Assembly (NCBI GenBank): GCA_023474975.1
Contig: JAMCXE010000008.1
Location: 1 to 15,221, forward strand
DNA length: 15,221 bases
Direction of reading: 5' to 3'
Origin: Patescibacteria group bacterium
GTDB taxonomy: Bacteria; Patescibacteriota; Minisyncoccia; UBA6257; 02-FULL-45-10c
Position 1 is the stretch's first letter. Each line of letters opens with the position of its first letter. The notes under the pieces were generated by a model that had not been told where the DNA came from, made no database searches, and was given only the letters and a program-made list of their open reading frames with translations. Of this stretch, positions 6,211 to 13,421 are shown piece after piece. Both the position numbers and the translations under genes were made by a program.

Positions 6211-6651
6211 CTAGTTATTCAAATGATACTTCTCTGCCAATTCCGCAGCGATCCGTTTGAATCTATTCTCTAATTGTTCGGAATCAAAAGGTAGCTCGTC
6301 TACAACCCTATCTATTTCCACCCAAAGTTCTTCCATTTTTTCTTGTTTTTTGTCCAGATCTTCGCCGACTTCATTAAATGCTTCCCACTCCTCTTTTGTT
6401 CTGGGAACATTCTTGAGCATTTCCTTCTGTTCGTCGGAAAGCTGATCAAAAGCCGCCTCTATTAGATCATACTCATTAGTTAATCTCTGAAGCTTTTTCT
6501 GATTTTCCGCCTCTTTTTCATATCTCTTTGCCTGATCGCCGATAACTTCTTCTTTAGCTTTTTTCCAATCACGATAAAGTTCCATACCCATATTATGATT
6601 TTTTGTTGGAAAAAATACAAACCCATACGCAGCGCCACGCATTAGATTCAT
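6211..6651 (-). CDS. Charged, helical protein of unknown function
   Basis: The protein is not assignable to a family. From about residue 25 to the end it is almost entirely charged and predicted helical (KKAKEEVIGDQAKRYEKEAENQ at 30-51, then EKMEELWVEIDRVVDEL at 104-120 and RFKRIAAELAEK at 130-141). It probably forms coiled coils and is likely soluble; there is a Pro-containing break at PRTKEEWEAF (83-92). The outermost start is given. The first 20 residues (MNLMRGAAYGFVFFPTKNHN) differ strongly in character, and the true start may be M21 (6591) or M23 (6585). A TTGTAT-17-CATAAT promoter-like pair ends 6 bases before M23. No Shine-Dalgarno exists at any of the starts. It lies 29 bases after the hydrolase stop, so read-through from that operon is also possible. 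The open frame with strongly biased composition supports a real gene. Confidence 0.68.
   Translation of the reverse strand: MNLMRGAAYGFVFFPTKNHNMGMELYRDWKKAKEEVIGDQAKRYEKEAENQKKLQRLTNEYDLIEAAFDQLSDEQKEMLKNVPRTKEEWEAFNEVGEDLDKKQEKMEELWVEIDRVVDELPFDSEQLENRFKRIAAELAEKYHLNN
6592..6620 (-). promoter_or_regulatory. Possible promoter for the charged helical protein
   Basis: TTGTAT (6615-6620), a 17-base spacer and CATAAT (6592-6597) on the minus strand. The -10 ends exactly 6 bases before the ATG of M23 (6585), which would make a leaderless mRNA. The surrounding DNA is AT-rich and chance matches are likely, so confidence is low. Confidence 0.3.
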
Positions 6652-6680
6652 CTAGTCTGTGTTAGAATGCCGGGCTAGGG

Positions 6681-9600
6681 TCAATTTTCCGGCTTTTTAT
6701 TGATCACGAGGTATATATCCTCTGGATCGTTAAGACTGCTTATCGCTCGGCCATCGATCAATGAACCGTTACTGGAACCAAACATAAATAACATGGGCGG
6801 ACGGCAATCGAACGTGCAAGTCGTATTGTCGGAAACTATGCTTAGGGTTAGATAGTAATATTTGGCCGAATCCAAATAGATCTCGTTGTCTCCCGCAAAA
6901 TCCCAGTTCACTAAATACGGTCCAGGAGAATAGGTTGTAGCGGTCATATATTTCGAAGTAGATGTAGCTAGCAATGCCCCGGCGGACCCATCCTTATCAT
7001 TTCCGTTCCCATTCCATTCATAAATACTCCAATAAGCGTGCGCCTGCACTATATCGGGAGCGGTAGACATCACCTCCAGATCCAAGCTGTCGATCTTGCC
7101 GGAAGCTACCGGCCTAAAAACCTGACCCGAAAAGTAACTACTTCTGGATAGGGTTGTGCTGAAGCTATTTTGATACAGCAACTTTCCTTCCGGGGGCTGA
7201 ACTCCAAAAACAGAAAAATTATTTGCGGTACTTATTAAATCGGATAAGGATATTTTTGTTTTAAAATATCCGGCGCGATTCGTATTTAAACTTCTATTAA
7301 TTTCGTGCCAACCAATAGACTGCTCGCTGTCGCTTAAATTTATCATTTGATCATCTATATCGGCATCTGTAAGAAAATCTGAAGTTTTAATTGTTATTGT
7401 GCTATATTTTTTATCTGCCGGCTCAAGATATTTGATTTTGTAATTTAAATTAGGATCGTAATAAACTTGATCGTCTATCGGCTCTTGTAAAGAGATCTCT
7501 CCAGTTTTTACCGCATTTATAATCAAATATAGATCATTAATTTTGCTGGATCCGCTCCAAGCGTCTCCATCAATAAGCGAATCGTTGCCACCCGCGCAAT
7601 ATCTTACATCCGTAGTTTGATAGTCTGGATATGCCGAAGATGAGCCATTTTTAACCTCTAAGTAATAATATTTTTCTTTTTCCAATACCACTTCGTTCGC
7701 ATCGCTAAAATTCCAAGTTTTTTCAGGCGCATAGCTAAGAATAGTGGGCGTAATATCTGAAATGGTCGATTCCGCTAAAAGATCGCCTTTATTAATCGCA
7801 TTCGGAGTAGATGAGGCGCCTCCATTCCATTTGTAGATATACATATGCACATCGCTATGCCCCCAAACACTAGCGGACATTTTCATAGAAATAGAACGCA
7901 ACACACCGGATACCGCCGGTTTAAAAACTTGCCCAACATCGCCATGATTAAATCCGCCACAATTATTTTGATTAACCAATAAATAATTCAAGTCTTCTAT
8001 AGAAATACCCGGCACCGAAACGGAGGCTGTCGAAATGTCCGAACCCAAACCATCCTTATCGATCGCTTTGATTTCAAATTTATAATCGCGTCCAACTTCA
8101 CTAATATTAAATTCCGCCGTCGTTGATGCCGTTTCTATACCGCTCAAACTCGGAACATCGCTTGCATCAAAAATAACATATTTCAAAGCCGAAATAGCTC
8201 CGGAATAATCATGGCTATCGCCCCAATTCAGAATTATCTTTTTGTCGGCTTTGTCGTACTGAGCGGAAAAATTTGAAACGGCCATTGGCGCAACACGCGG
8301 CTCCGGGAAACTCTTACCGTTTTGTGGACCAGGAATATCACGAATCTCAAAATCATTAACGCTATTATTAGTGTCACAGCCATTCCCTAAAAACCCTCCA
8401 TCATTTTGAGCCGAAATACAAATTCCGCCCGACAAAGCTTTTCTCTCTAAGCTTTTTCCGCCTTCATTTTTTTCATAATCGATTTCATCGATATTTTTTC
8501 CAAAATTATCATATAAAATCACACCATCATTATCATAAGCTAGATGACGAGGACTGGAATATTGAGAATAAATTATATCGGCGCTGGTTGAAGCCGAATA
8601 TTCCGGACTTGCTATCAGCAAAAATCCTTTAGGCAAAATAGTTGTTCCGGAAAAGTTGTCTTTCTTGACTAAGATCTGAGTCGAGGTAGCATCCACCGAA
8701 CTTTTTCTTCTTAGTTCATAATCGGTCAGATCTATCGAGGTATCCGTTGGATTATAAAGTTCGACAAATTCTTCGTCTGATCTGCCATCACCCATTCCGG
8801 ACATCACCTCGCTTATCAATACGTGGCCGGATTCGTGCACGGAGCTGGTAGAAACGTTGATGGGCAATTTATAGGTCGAGCTGGCGCTTGAATTATCAAA
8901 AATAGTCAACAAAATATTGTAATTTCCCGGCAATGAATAACTATGTGTACTCGTTGCCGTTTCAGCTCCCGAACCTTGGCCGTCGCCAAAATCCCAATCA
9001 TATAAAACTATACTTCCATCAGGATCGGTTGATGAAGCCGCGCTAAAATCGATCACCTCGCCGGCTTCCGGCCCGGCCGGATAAAAAACAAAAAAAGCGC
9101 TTGGCGCTTGATTTGGTTCGGTTGTCTCGCTCACCGAACAAGACCTAGACTGCGCCGCTGGATTTGGGCAGCTCGTTAATTCAAAATCTGCGGCGTTATT
9201 ATCCGTATCGACAAAAGCGCCATCTTTTATTTTTCTTTGAATGCTTTGATCGGCACCCGGATTTTGCGAAAAAGCACTTTGCTCGACCAAAGAATTCACG
9301 GCGCTTCCCCAGCCAACGGAATCAATTATATTTCCCGTATTTTCTGCGCCATAGCGGAGAGCAATAGAATTATCATTAGATAAAGTAGCAGAGGTGGTCA
9401 CATCCGGCGCCGATGGAATATCTTGGTAATCACTGTTCGCCCAAATATAAAAACTTTTAGCTTCGACAAAAGCATCGCTCGTCCAAGATTTTATGCTCAT
9501 ATCAGAAGATCCATTCTCCGCTCTTTTTATCAAACGATATCCTTTCAAACTAACTCTTGCGTCATTTGGATTATAAAGCTCTATGAAATCATTATTAGAT

Positions 9601-11594
9601 CTTCCCGTACCGCCGGTAATTTGCACCTCTGTAATTAAAATTTTAGCCGGAGCCGCCTGCTGGTCGCTAGCTGTAGATTGCTTATCATTAACTACCGGTT
9701 GTTGGCTACTAGTTGACACCACGCCCCCTCCGCCTCCATAAGAAATTACCCTTACGCTGTTCTCTTTTTTGGGCGTTCCCATGATCAATTGATCGCCGCT
9801 TCCCTCTCCGGATCCACTATACGTCGACCAAGTCAGGTCTGCTTGACGTTCCATCGATCGTTTTGTCGACGCATCCCCAGCCGGCCAAGAACCAGCGGCC
9901 AAAACTTCATCGACTAAATCACATCGATCATTAAACAACCTCAAACCTTCGTCAGAATTTGAAAGCACGCCCGTATAAATAATATCAGCACCAACACCGG
10001 GGACCGAATTATCATCCGTCCTTTCCATCAATAAAAATCCTTTAGCCGCGATCTTTTTTCCAGCCGGAATGGTAATTTTTATCTGTTCGCCTTTGTCCAA
10101 TATCTGCCAGCCTGAAATATCCAGCTCGGAATTAGAAATATTTTTTAATTCGATCCACTCGTCGCTTGCGCTTTTATTGCTTCCCATCCAAGCCACCTCG
10201 TTTATGATCAAATTTTGATGCGTAGCTGATTTTGCGGCCTGGTCTGTAGCAGGCGAAGTTGAACCAAAAGAACAGATCTGAATATTTTGCTTTTGAATAC
10301 TATCCGGAACAACTTCCGTATCAACCAATTGTCTTTGAGTAGATGTGGGAATATCCGCGCTTTGCAAAACATCTTCTTTTACGATCGTGTCCGCTTCTTT
10401 GATAGTGGGCTGCTCCGGCGCGGCTACTGTTTCGGGACTATTTAAAACATTTTCATCAATCGAGATCTGATCAGCTTCGGCGAGCTGAACCGCGGGAGCG
10501 GATCCCGCATCTGTCGGCGCATTTTTATCGCTCGATTGCGAAGAAATGGGGTCCGAAGAAACAGAATTCAAAGAAACCTCGGCCAATAATTTTTGATCCG
10601 GGATCTGGGCATTATTTTTTATCAAACCGGTGATAGTCGCGATCGTATTTTTAGCGGTATCCAAAACTTGAGCGATCACCTTTGACGTACCGTCTCCTAT
10701 CGATTCTCCAAAATCAGCGACCGCGCCATTTGCCGCGATAAATTTATCAGCAAATAGATCGATAGCCGGGAATGCGGATTCCTGAATATGATAAGCAATG
10801 TCTTTCTCTGGCGGAATAAAACATCCGGCGTCCAAAGAATTTCCGATTTGAGGCGCGGAAAGTTTTTTAAGCGCATTTTCAATATCGGAAACTATGCGAA
10901 TAGCATCACTCGCAAGATACACATCACTAAACGAATGTCCGCCGAACGAATCGGCCGCTTCTTTTGATGTAAGGGGGATATCAATATTGGCGGGAAGTGG
11001 TTGCTTGGCGTTCAATTTAGACGCAAGATTGCGCACCAAATTTATAACCTTGTCATTTGATGATGTGAGATATGCCCCTTGCTCCGGAACGACATCATAT
11101 CCGCCAACGGCACTGGACGGAGTAGCGACATTGTAAACGCCAATGGATCCTTTTGGTACGCCGTGATTAACAAGATAATTATAAATTTCATTTGTATAAA
11201 AAGTTCCTTGAGAGTGGCCAACAAGAAGAATTTTTCGCGTACTTATCTCTGAATAAAGTGTTAAAAGAATGTTGTCTAGATCATAATCGCTGAACGGATG
11301 ATCATAAATTTGCGAGATAGTTTCTGCTACATCTCCCAAACCACTGATGTGTGAGGGGTTATAACCGGGTAAAAATTGAATGTCTTTAAAATTAAATGAA
11401 TTAGCATATCTCACGAATCCATTTCTCAAAAGATCTGTGTCTGTTTTGGTATCGCTTTCAGATTTTGTATTTATTCCATTGACATAGACAACGGTATAAC
11501 CCGTGGCGCTACAAGCCGCAAAAATATCGTTAGGCAATAAAAATGCAAAAAGCACAGCAAAACTAGCAAGATATTTTATAAATTTAGTTTTCAT
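6681..11594 (-). CDS. Giant secreted alpha/beta hydrolase fused to lamin-tail, PKD and FN3-like domains
   Basis: A 1637-residue extracellular protein. Residues 1-26 form a signal peptide (cut near A26/A27). An alpha/beta-hydrolase domain (about 33-245) has GHSQG (126-130, nucleophile S128), probable acid D181 (SSNDKVI) and His H220 (GGHSFSDVY), so it is likely an esterase, lipase or acyl-hydrolase. A Ser/Thr/Ala-rich linker (250-460) follows. Next come lamin-tail domain 1 (461-570, LIINEVAWMGS then DEWIELKN), a Gly/Ser linker, lamin-tail 2 (650-770, ILITEVQITGG), a PKD domain (829-914, DWDFGDG), lamin-tail 3 (923-1055, VLISEVMSGMG), an FN3-like domain (1102-1195), and two copies of a beta-rich C-terminal module (1221-1360 and 1490-1634). 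There is no C-terminal membrane anchor or sorting motif. It starts 4 bases after the membrane-protein gene stop, with which it is probably co-translated. TGA is the stop. Domain calls are strong; the substrate is unknown. Confidence 0.92.
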   Translation of the reverse strand: MKTKFIKYLASFAVLFAFLLPNDIFAACSATGYTVVYVNGINTKSESDTKTDTDLLRNGFVRYANSFNFKDIQFLPGYNPSHISGLGDVAETISQIYDHPFSDYDLDNILLTLYSEISTRKILLVGHSQGTFYTNEIYNYLVNHGVPKGSIGVYNVATPSSAVGGYDVVPEQGAYLTSSNDKVINLVRNLASKLNAKQPLPANIDIPLTSKEAADSFGGHSFSDVYLASDAIRIVSDIENALKKLSAPQIGNSLDAGCFIPPEKDIAYHIQESAFPAIDLFADKFIAANGAVADFGESIGDGTSKVIAQVLDTAKNTIATITGLIKNNAQIPDQKLLAEVSLNSVSSDPISSQSSDKNAPTDAGSAPAVQLAEADQISIDENVLNSPETVAAPEQPTIKEADTIVKEDVLQSADIPTSTQRQLVDTEVVPDSIQKQNIQICSFGSTSPATDQAAKSATHQNLIINEVAWMGSNKSASDEWIELKNISNSELDISGWQILDKGEQIKITIPAGKKIAAKGFLLMERTDDNSVPGVGADIIYTGVLSNSDEGLRLFNDRCDLVDEVLAAGSWPAGDASTKRSMERQADLTWSTYSGSGEGSGDQLIMGTPKKENSVRVISYGGGGGVVSTSSQQPVVNDKQSTASDQQAAPAKILITEVQITGGTGRSNNDFIELYNPNDARVSLKGYRLIKRAENGSSDMSIKSWTSDAFVEAKSFYIWANSDYQDIPSAPDVTTSATLSNDNSIALRYGAENTGNIIDSVGWGSAVNSLVEQSAFSQNPGADQSIQRKIKDGAFVDTDNNAADFELTSCPNPAAQSRSCSVSETTEPNQAPSAFFVFYPAGPEAGEVIDFSAASSTDPDGSIVLYDWDFGDGQGSGAETATSTHSYSLPGNYNILLTIFDNSSASSTYKLPINVSTSSVHESGHVLISEVMSGMGDGRSDEEFVELYNPTDTSIDLTDYELRRKSSVDATSTQILVKKDNFSGTTILPKGFLLIASPEYSASTSADIIYSQYSSPRHLAYDNDGVILYDNFGKNIDEIDYEKNEGGKSLERKALSGGICISAQNDGGFLGNGCDTNNSVNDFEIRDIPGPQNGKSFPEPRVAPMAVSNFSAQYDKADKKIILNWGDSHDYSGAISALKYVIFDASDVPSLSGIETASTTAEFNISEVGRDYKFEIKAIDKDGLGSDISTASVSVPGISIEDLNYLLVNQNNCGGFNHGDVGQVFKPAVSGVLRSISMKMSASVWGHSDVHMYIYKWNGGASSTPNAINKGDLLAESTISDITPTILSYAPEKTWNFSDANEVVLEKEKYYYLEVKNGSSSAYPDYQTTDVRYCAGGNDSLIDGDAWSGSSKINDLYLIINAVKTGEISLQEPIDDQVYYDPNLNYKIKYLEPADKKYSTITIKTSDFLTDADIDDQMINLSDSEQSIGWHEINRSLNTNRAGYFKTKISLSDLISTANNFSVFGVQPPEGKLLYQNSFSTTLSRSSYFSGQVFRPVASGKIDSLDLEVMSTAPDIVQAHAYWSIYEWNGNGNDKDGSAGALLATSTSKYMTATTYSPGPYLVNWDFAGDNEIYLDSAKYYYLTLSIVSDNTTCTFDCRPPMLFMFGSSNGSLIDGRAISSLNDPEDIYLVINKKPEN
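6693..7934 (-). other. Duplicated C-terminal module of the giant hydrolase
   Basis: Two related protein modules of about 140 residues, at 7515-7934 (residues 1221-1360) and 6693-7127 (1490-1634), flank a distinct beta-rich segment. Each begins GQVF(K/R)P and has a (Y/W)xIYxWNG core. Each then has LLAxST, a W-(N/D)-F strand, a KYYYL strand, and closes with SLIDGxA plus DLYLIIN/DIYLVIN. The order of matching motifs is the same in both, consistent with internal duplication of a jelly-roll-like, possibly glycan-binding domain. The binding role is inference. Confidence 0.7.
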
Positions 11595-11598
11595 TTAA

Positions 11599-12297
11599 TT
11601 AGTTGGGTAAAAGTTTTAAATCTATATCACAACGACCATCGTCTAACTTATATATGGTCATAAACTTTTTAAAAATTTCTTCGTGCCTATTTTTTCGATT
11701 AATATTATCCAATACCAAATTTCTTGCTTCCGTTTCTACTGCGATCATCAACTTATCATCTTTTGGAGTAACGTCTGAGATGCAGAAAAAACCCCGATCT
11801 TCTTGTTTCATCACCGCCACCAAAGTATCCGAATTAAAAACATCGCTAGTCATTTCATTTTGCAACGATTTTGCATACTGCAGCTCCGCCGCGCGAATAC
11901 GGGCGGAATCCGGATGAAGCTTAAAGATCGCCAGCTCAACATCGTCGCGAATACCATTTCCATTAGCATCGACTCCTTCAAGAGTGGCGTCTTTCAACGC
12001 CGGATCAGGCTCGGACGGAAGATTATCCCCCATAACATCGGCTAAAGTAATTTTTTGAGCGTTGATCTTATCAACAACCCGCTTTGTGTCTCGACGTTCT
12101 ATAGCGGCCGGAATACGGTAGATCACCAGCCCAATAAAAATAACGGCCAGCGTGCCAATAAAAATAAATAAAATTTTCCTGACGCGGCCCAGAATTCGCT
12201 TTGCCGGATTATTTTCGCCGGTTGCCGGATTATTTTCGCCGGTTGCCGGATTATTTTTGCCAGTTGCCGGATCGTTATTTTGATTATTTGTATTCAT
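11599..12297 (-). CDS. Single-pass membrane protein with N-terminal NNPATGE repeats and a calcium-loop-like motif
   Basis: The 232-residue protein is not a named family. Residues 8-32 are a tandem heptapeptide repeat (NDPATGK, NNPATGE, NNPATGE, then NNPA), encoded by a 21-base DNA repeat. A basic stretch (33-41) precedes one transmembrane helix (42-61), so the repeat tail should be cytoplasmic and residues 62-232 external. The external part has a helical start, then GVDANGNGIRDDVE (108-121). This DxNxNGxxDD loop resembles dockerin or thrombospondin type-3 calcium loops seen in secreted proteins. It continues as a helical domain with C172 and C223, which might form a disulfide outside the cell. 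The gene precedes the giant secreted hydrolase by 4 bases, so it may act in its secretion, anchoring or regulation (inference). No Shine-Dalgarno is seen. The ATG at 12295-12297 is the only start that keeps the repeats. Confidence 0.8.
   Translation of the reverse strand: MNTNNQNNDPATGKNNPATGENNPATGENNPAKRILGRVRKILFIFIGTLAVIFIGLVIYRIPAAIERRDTKRVVDKINAQKITLADVMGDNLPSEPDPALKDATLEGVDANGNGIRDDVELAIFKLHPDSARIRAAELQYAKSLQNEMTSDVFNSDTLVAVMKQEDRGFFCISDVTPKDDKLMIAVETEARNLVLDNINRKNRHEEIFKKFMTIYKLDDGRCDIDLKLLPN
12201..12273 (+). repeat. 21-base tandem repeat encoding the NNPATGE heptapeptides
   Basis: Units beginning TTGCCGGAT start at 12201, 12222, 12243 and (partial) 12264 on the plus strand, nearly identical over 21 bases. 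The repeat is in frame with the membrane-protein gene and encodes its cytoplasmic heptapeptide tail, so its copy number can change without shifting the frame. Confidence 0.9.
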
Positions 12298-12340
12298 AAA
12301 ATTATTTTTTTAATTTATATTAGTCGATGATTTTTTATAT

Positions 12341-12393
12341 ATCCGGCAATTAATAAATTTATGGTCGAGTTGCCGGATTGCCGGATTGCCAGA
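12341..12393 (+). repeat. TTGCCGGA octamer cluster with an inverted copy
   Basis: Three adjacent octamers TTGCCGGA, TTGCCGGA and TTGCCAGA occupy 12370-12393. An inverted copy ATCCGGCAA (12341-12349) pairs perfectly with TTGCCGGAT (12370-12378) across a 20-base loop. The same word heads each 21-base unit inside the adjacent gene. Confidence 0.7.
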
Positions 12394-12399
12394 TTTTTC

Positions 12400-12437
12400 C
12401 AAAAACAAAAACGGGACGCTTCATAGAGCGTCCCGTT
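12400..12437 (-). terminator. Rho-independent terminator, minus strand
   Basis: An 11-bp perfect stem, AACGGGACGCT (12410-12420) with AGCGTCCCGTT (12427-12437), encloses a 6-base loop. On the minus strand it is followed by a T-rich tract (complement of 12401-12409). It would end transcripts coming from the uracil-DNA glycosylase gene, leaving a 3' untranslated region of about 320 bases, and it insulates the membrane-protein operon. Confidence 0.85.
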
Positions 12438-12577
12438 CATCAAATATTTTTTTATGACCTATTTCTTTTAGGCGTAAAATATTTTTCATTTAAAAATACA
12501 AAAAACTATTTTAAAGCACTGCAAAATATTTAAAACCGAAGTAATTTTAGCAAATTAAAAAATTAATGCAAACCAAC

Positions 12578-12586
12578 TTATCCACA
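12578..12586 (+). other. Single perfect DnaA-box sequence
   Basis: TTATCCACA matches the bacterial DnaA-box consensus exactly. It lies next to an AT-rich stretch and about 900 bases from the point where gene orientation switches. No second box or dnaA gene is seen, and one chance match in a window of this size is not rare (roughly one in nine for uniform base composition, both strands). Confidence 0.35.
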
Positions 12587-12603
12587 AGATAACTTTTTCT
12601 AAA

Positions 12604-12635
12604 GCGTTGACGGCGCTTCAACGCGTCGAAGCGCC
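12604..12635. repeat. Interleaved GC-rich inverted repeats (alternative hairpins)
   Basis: GCGTTGA (12604-12610) pairs with TCAACGC (12618-12624), and GGCGCTTC (12612-12619) pairs with GAAGCGCC (12628-12635). The two stems share bases and cannot form together, as in attenuators or RNA switches, but no T run follows either one. The block stands out as GC-rich in AT-rich surroundings. Confidence 0.55.
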
Positions 12636-12759
12636 TATTTAGTCACACTATCAGCCCGCCACATCAGCCGCATTAGTAATTCATTGCTGGTATTTTTTGC
12701 AGCATTGTCAGTTCGAATTAGAATGATAAACGTTTTTTAAAATTAATAATGAGTATATA

Positions 12760-13365
12760 TTAATCCGCAAACTTTTTAAGAACCAAAAAATCTTTTTTAA
12801 GCTCTTCCTGAGCGTGCGGATTATATATCGCCACAGCCGGATGATAAAGAGGGGTGATAATTATTTTTCCAAAGGGAGCTTTGGCTTCGAACGATCTGCC
12901 GTGAATTTTACTGATGGCATCCAGCCGATCTTCCAGTCCAAATTTTTCCATAATATATACCATTGAAAATCTGCCAAGAGTGGCAATAATTTTTGGACGA
13001 ATAATATCAATCTGTCTATCCAAATACGGAGCATAAGCTTCTATTTCATCAGGAAACGGATCGCGGTTTGCGGGCGGCCTGTCTTTTACAATATTAGTAA
13101 TATAAACGTCGTCTCGTTTTATTCCCGCATGCGCTAAAAGCTTATCTAAAAATTTTCCGGACGCTCCGCAAAAAGGCCTGCCTGTAGCCGCCTCATTTTT
13201 TCCCGGCGCCTCGCCGATAAACATTATTTTGGCAGAATGACTTCCCTCGCCTATTACCGGAAAAACTTTATTCTTTTTTCTTTCTTTATAAAGAGGGAGC
13301 TTGCTGTTTTGCAAAATTTCTTCCTTTATTTCCAGCATCAGATCTCTTTTTTCTTCCTTGTTCAT
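12760..13365 (-). CDS. Family-4-type uracil-DNA glycosylase lacking the iron-sulfur cysteines
   Basis: This 201-residue enzyme of the UDG superfamily would remove uracil from DNA, starting base-excision repair. Motif 1 is GEAPGKNEAATGRPFCGASG (51-70, the GEAPGxxE signature). The central KDRPPANRDPFPDEI (94-108) matches the family-4 KCRPPxNRxPxxxEI block. The C-terminal motif is YHPAVAIYN (174-182, with H175). Length and order match family 4. However, all four cluster ligands are replaced. The N-terminal CxxC positions read N20 and L23 (before PLY), the KCRPP Cys is D95, and the Cys 16 residues later is Y111. C66 is the only cysteine and is not a ligand position. The substitutions lie in conserved context, so sequencing error is unlikely. 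The gene diverges from recG; a TATAAT (13380-13385) lies 14 bases before the ATG and there is no Shine-Dalgarno. A cluster-independent, presumably still active variant is my reading. Confidence 0.88.
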   Translation of the reverse strand: MNKEEKRDLMLEIKEEILQNSKLPLYKERKKNKVFPVIGEGSHSAKIMFIGEAPGKNEAATGRPFCGASGKFLDKLLAHAGIKRDDVYITNIVKDRPPANRDPFPDEIEAYAPYLDRQIDIIRPKIIATLGRFSMVYIMEKFGLEDRLDAISKIHGRSFEAKAPFGKIIITPLYHPAVAIYNPHAQEELKKDFLVLKKFAD

Positions 13366-13379
13366 ATTTATTATTCATT

Positions 13380-13385
13380 ATTATA
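13380..13385 (-). promoter_or_regulatory. -10 box for the uracil-DNA glycosylase
   Basis: A perfect TATAAT on the minus strand lies 14 bases upstream of the ATG at 13363-13365. The predicted start gives a leader of only about 7 bases without a Shine-Dalgarno. The -35 region is weak (TTTTCG at 17 bases). Confidence 0.45.
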
Positions 13386-13421
13386 CTGAATTACTATAAA
13401 AGCGAAAATGATAAATCGGGT

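Larger units (their letters stand above)
12298..12759. other. 462-base non-coding region between the membrane-protein gene and the uracil-DNA glycosylase
   Basis: No credible open frame is present; the longest starts give about 10-21 codons without ribosome sites. From left to right it holds TTGCCGGA repeats (12341-12393), a strong minus-strand terminator (12400-12437) and an AT-rich stretch (about 12438-12577). Then come a perfect DnaA box (12578-12586), interleaved GC-rich inverted repeats (12604-12635) and an unremarkable stretch up to the glycosylase stop. I see no tRNA, tmRNA, RNase P or SRP RNA signature. The promoter of the downstream membrane-protein gene should lie in 12298-12400, but I could not identify one convincingly. 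Confidence 0.6.

Noticed and set aside
11511..11594. Lipoprotein signal in the giant hydrolase (FAAC at residues 25-28).
   Set aside because: The -3 position is Phe rather than Leu/Val/Ile, and the polar PND just before it fits a standard signal peptidase I c-region better. A lipoprotein cannot be fully excluded.
6681..11594. Alternative genetic code with TGA read as glycine, as in some candidate phyla.
   Set aside because: No gene in the window contains internal TGA, and TGA ends the 1637-residue gene at a sensible position.
12201..12393. CRISPR-like array.
   Set aside because: Units are adjacent 21-base and 8-base repeats without unique spacers, the larger set is coding, and no cas gene is present.
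12711..12720. GTTCGAAT, resembling the T-loop of a tRNA.
   Set aside because: The flanking bases do not form a T stem and no acceptor or anticodon arm can be folded around it.
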